Shown here piece after piece: positions 61,277-64,000 of a DNA stretch of 64,000 nt. The position numbers and the translations under genes were made by a program. This stretch comes from Kribbella flavida DSM 17836 (lineage in GTDB: Bacteria > Actinomycetota > Actinomycetes > Propionibacteriales > Kribbellaceae): the NCBI RefSeq assembly GCF_000024345.1, contig NC_013729.1, forward strand, positions 5,270,001 through 5,334,000. The letters run 5' to 3'. Positions within the stretch are counted from its first letter, which is position 1; the number at the start of each line of letters is the position of its first letter. The notes beneath the pieces were generated by a model that saw nothing but the letters and a program-made list of their open reading frames with translations, searched no databases and had not been told where the DNA came from.

Positions 61277-64000
61277 ATGTCACACACGAGACGAAAGGGC
61301 CTCGCCAGATCACTGGTGAGTGCTCTGGCGGCGGCGGCCGTGGTCGCCACCGGGCTGGCGGGCGCAGGCACCGCCCAGGCCGCGCCGACAGCTCCGGCCG
61401 CTGACCCGGCGTCGAAGATCAAGCCCGACCTGCTGAGCAAGCTGGAGGGCAAGGACGCCAAAGAGGCGACCGACTACTGGGTCCGGTTCTCCGCCAAGGC
61501 CGACCTGAGCAAGGCCGGCACGATCACCGACTGGAACCAGCGCGGCACCGCCGTCGCCGCCGCGCTGCGCAAGACCGCCGCGGAAAGCCAGGCCGGCGTC
61601 AAGGCCGAACTGGACGCGCAGAAGGTGAAGTACCAGGCGTTCTGGGGCACCAACGCCATCCGCGTCTCCAGCGGCTCGCTCGCGCTGGCGCAGAGCCTGG
61701 CCACCCATGCCGAGGTCGAGGGCCTCTACACCCCGACCGTGCTCGAGGTGCCGAAGGTCACCCAGGGCAAGGACGAGCGCCAGATCAACGCGCTCGAGTG
61801 GGGCCTGGCGAACATCAACGCCGACGACGTCTGGTCGCAGTACGGCGACAAGGGCGCCGGCATCGTGATCGCCAACATCGACACCGGGGTCCAGTACGAC
61901 CACCCGGCGCTGGTGAAGCAGTACCGCGGCAACCTGGGCAACGGCCAGTTCGACCACAACTACAACTGGTTCGACGCGGCCGGTACGTCGCCCGCGGCGC
62001 CCGCCGACGGCAACGGCCACGGCACCCACACGATGGGCACGATGGTCGGTGACGACGGCGCGGGCAACCAGATCGGCGTCGCCCCGGCGGTCAAGTGGAT
62101 CGCCGCGAACGGCTGCTGCCCCAGCGACGCGGCCCTGATCACCTCCGGTCAGTGGATGCTCGAGCCGACCAACCTCGCCGGGCAGAACCCGGACGCGAGC
62201 AAGCGGCCGAACATCATCAACAACTCGTGGGGCTCGACCCTGCCCTCCAACGACCCGTTCATGGAGGACATCACGCTGGCCTGGACGGCGTCCGGCATCT
62301 TCGGCGCGTTCTCCAACGGCAACAGCGGCTCGGCCTGCCAGACCAGCGGTTCGCCGGGCAGCCTGCAGAGCAACTACTCGGCCGGCGCGTACGACATCAA
62401 CAACACCATCGCCTCGTTCTCCGGCCGCGGTGTCGGCCAGAACGGCGAGATCAAGCCGAACCTCGCGGCCCCCGGCGTGAACGTCCGCTCCAGCATTCCC
62501 GGCAGCGGCTACGCCAGCTTCAACGGCACCTCGATGGCCTCGCCGCACCTCGCGGGCACCATCGCGCTGCTGTGGTCGGCCGCACCGGCGCTCAAGGGCG
62601 ACGTGCCGGCCACCCGCGCGCTGCTGGACAACGCCGCGGTCGACAAGGCCGACAGCCAGTGCGGCGGCACCACCGACGACAACAACGTGTACGGCGAGGG
62701 CCGGCTCGACGCGCTCGCGCTGCTGAACGCGGCGCCGATCGGTGACACCGGCACGCTGACCGGCAAGGTCAGCTCGGCCACCGGCGTGCTCGCCGGCGCC
62801 TCGGTCAAGGTGACCGCGGCCGGCCAGCCCGAGCGCACGCTGACCACCGGCGCGGACGGTCGCTACTCGTCCGTGCTGCCGGCCGGCGACTACACGCTGA
62901 CCGCCGCGTCGTTCGGCTACAAGAGCCAGACGACCACCGCGACGGTGACCCTCAACACGACCACCACCAAGGACTTCGTGCTGGAGTCCGCGCCGTCGGT
63001 CACCATCGGCGGCTCCGTCACCGACGGGTCCGGCCACGGCTGGCCGCTGTACGCGAAGGTCAGCGTCGAGGGTCCGGGTGGCGTCTTCGACTACACCAAC
63101 CCGACCAACGGCCGGTACAGCTTCACCGTGCCGTCCGGCACCGCGTACACGCTGAAGGTCGAGGCGCAGTACCCGGGCTACCAGACCGTCACCCAGGCGG
63201 TCACCGTCGGCGCGGGCAACTTGACCAAGAACATCGAGGTCCCGGTCCGCAGTGACGCCTGCGCCACCGCGCCGGGGTACCGCAACGGCTCGGACGGGGT
63301 GTACGAGACCTTCGACACCACCGCCGCGCCGAACGGCTGGACCGTCGTGGACAACAAGGGCAACGGCCAGGTCTGGAAGTTCGAGGACCTCGGCAAGCGG
63401 GGCAACCTGACCGGCGGTGGCGGCGGCTTCGCCATCGTCGACAGCGACGAGTACGGTTCGGGCCAGCAGCAGGACACCTCGCTGGTCAGCCCGGTCGTCG
63501 ACCTGACCGACGTCGCGGCGCCGGTGATCCGCTTCAACCAGGACTTCAACCGGCTGGGCGGCGAGAAGGCCGACGTCGACCTGTCGATCGACGGTGGTTC
63601 GACCTGGACCAACGTGCTCAGCCAGACCACCGCGGACGTCCGCGGCGTGAAGGAGATCGCGATCCCGCAGGCGGCCGGCCAGTCGGCCGTGCAGGTCCGT
63701 TTCCACTACTACGACGCCTCGTACGAGTGGTGGTGGCAGGTCGACAGCGTGCTGATCGGCACCCAGATCACCTGTGAGCCGGTCGGCGGCGGCATCGTCG
63801 TCGGCAACGTCAAGGACGCCAACACCAACGGCTTCGTCAACGGCGCCGTCGTCACCCGTGACGACGAGCCGACCCAGTCCGCGGTCACCGTCGCCACGCC
63901 GGAGGACACCGGTCTGGCCGACGGCTTCTACTGGCTGTACTCGTCGGAGTCCGGCGTGCACGGCTTCACCGCCAAGGCCGGTGGCTACGTCAGCGGCACG
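61277..64000 (+). CDS. secreted S8 subtilisin-like protease with adhesin-type C-terminal domains, 3' end cut off
   Basis: The 908 visible residues are open to the right edge. A signal peptide ends at about residue 35 (GTAQA). Residues 40-170 are the propeptide. The catalytic domain has Asp202 (NIDTGV), His248 (GNGHGTH) and Ser419 (NGTSMASPH) and resembles bacillopeptidase F. From about 490 there are carboxypeptidase-regulatory-like (CNA-B type) repeats (TGKVSSATG, GGSVTDGSG), then at about 675-830 a choice-of-anchor J domain (VYETFDTTAAPNGW). A further such repeat begins at the edge (GNVKDANTNG). GAGGGG lies 5 bases before the ATG. Likely an exported protein-degrading enzyme. Confidence 0.94.
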   Translation, partial: MSHTRRKGLARSLVSALAAAAVVATGLAGAGTAQAAPTAPAADPASKIKPDLLSKLEGKDAKEATDYWVRFSAKADLSKAGTITDWNQRGTAVAAALRKTAAESQAGVKAELDAQKVKYQAFWGTNAIRVSSGSLALAQSLATHAEVEGLYTPTVLEVPKVTQGKDERQINALEWGLANINADDVWSQYGDKGAGIVIANIDTGVQYDHPALVKQYRGNLGNGQFDHNYNWFDAAGTSPAAPADGNGHGTHTMGTMVGDDGAGNQIGVAPAVKWIAANGCCPSDAALITSGQWMLEPTNLAGQNPDASKRPNIINNSWGSTLPSNDPFMEDITLAWTASGIFGAFSNGNSGSACQTSGSPGSLQSNYSAGAYDINNTIASFSGRGVGQNGEIKPNLAAPGVNVRSSIPGSGYASFNGTSMASPHLAGTIALLWSAAPALKGDVPATRALLDNAAVDKADSQCGGTTDDNNVYGEGRLDALALLNAAPIGDTGTLTGKVSSATGVLAGASVKVTAAGQPERTLTTGADGRYSSVLPAGDYTLTAASFGYKSQTTTATVTLNTTTTKDFVLESAPSVTIGGSVTDGSGHGWPLYAKVSVEGPGGVFDYTNPTNGRYSFTVPSGTAYTLKVEAQYPGYQTVTQAVTVGAGNLTKNIEVPVRSDACATAPGYRNGSDGVYETFDTTAAPNGWTVVDNKGNGQVWKFEDLGKRGNLTGGGGGFAIVDSDEYGSGQQQDTSLVSPVVDLTDVAAPVIRFNQDFNRLGGEKADVDLSIDGGSTWTNVLSQTTADVRGVKEIAIPQAAGQSAVQVRFHYYDASYEWWWQVDSVLIGTQITCEPVGGGIVVGNVKDANTNGFVNGAVVTRDDEPTQSAVTVATPEDTGLADGFYWLYSSESGVHGFTAKAGGYVSGT

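Noticed and set aside
61310..63961. 883-codon minus-strand frame
   Set aside because: Shadow of the S8 protease, which has an intact catalytic triad and signal peptide on the plus strand.

Overview
The window is one stretch of a high-GC actinobacterial chromosome. Codon third positions are almost all G/C, GTG and TTG starts are common, and several genes look leaderless. Gene content (DUF3417-type glgP, divergent glgE/glgP, mycothiol-type DinB protein, delta-60 propeller) and the conserved gene order suggest Propionibacteriales, perhaps a Kribbella-like organism. That placement is inference; no marker gene was compared. I saw no tRNA, rRNA, CRISPR array, insertion sequence or prophage gene.

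Layout. 1-2616: three minus-strand genes (BNR/Asp-box protein cut by the left edge, D-2-hydroxyacid dehydrogenase, DinB-fold protein). 2726-5391: a two-gene unit, FAD oxidoreductase plus CFA-type methyltransferase, that looks like tmsAB for 10-methyl branched fatty acids. 5636-19388: a core block (LppZ-like lipoprotein, gatC-gatA-gatB, ACT-domain protein, ligA, MetE-like protein, mnmA, cysteine desulfurase). As I remember it, this follows the M. tuberculosis Rv3006-Rv3025c order, with a few small genes inserted. 36497-44226: the same backbone resumes (etfB-etfA, Rv3030-like methyltransferase, Rv3035-like propeller, Rv3034c-like acyltransferase, Rv3038c-like methyltransferase, EchA17-like hydratase).

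Between the two core blocks (19441-36169) sits a co-directional accessory cluster, the most interesting part of the window. It runs: S12 beta-lactamase-fold hydrolase, oligopeptide ABC importer (solute-binding lipoprotein, permease, fused permease-ATPase, ATPase), an 1117-residue S9 peptidase-S12 hydrolase fusion, an M20 amidohydrolase, a COG3375-type GNAT acyltransferase, an N-acyl/N-succinylamino acid racemase, then a PucR-type regulator. The last three enzymes match the published D-to-L amino acid route (succinylation, racemisation, desuccinylation). Joined to an importer and S12 hydrolases with no signal peptide, they suggest a complete uptake-and-inversion system for D-amino-acid-containing peptides.

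44498-49589 is a sugar or cyclitol ABC importer operon (binding protein, two permeases, no ATPase) with two Gfo/Idh/MocA oxidoreductases. 49745-60309 holds alpha-glucan genes (glgX, glgP, glgE), interrupted by a DUF3800-like gene overlapping the 3' end of glgX, a MerR regulator with a transglutaminase-fold partner, and a small membrane protein. The right edge has a winged-helix regulator and the start of a secreted multidomain S8 protease.

A recurring feature is a TANNNT hexamer exactly 6 nt upstream of a start codon (at 2016, 2726, 15934, 20251, 38395 and 58065), the geometry of a leaderless promoter. Nine hairpins, most of them perfect, mark gene ends.
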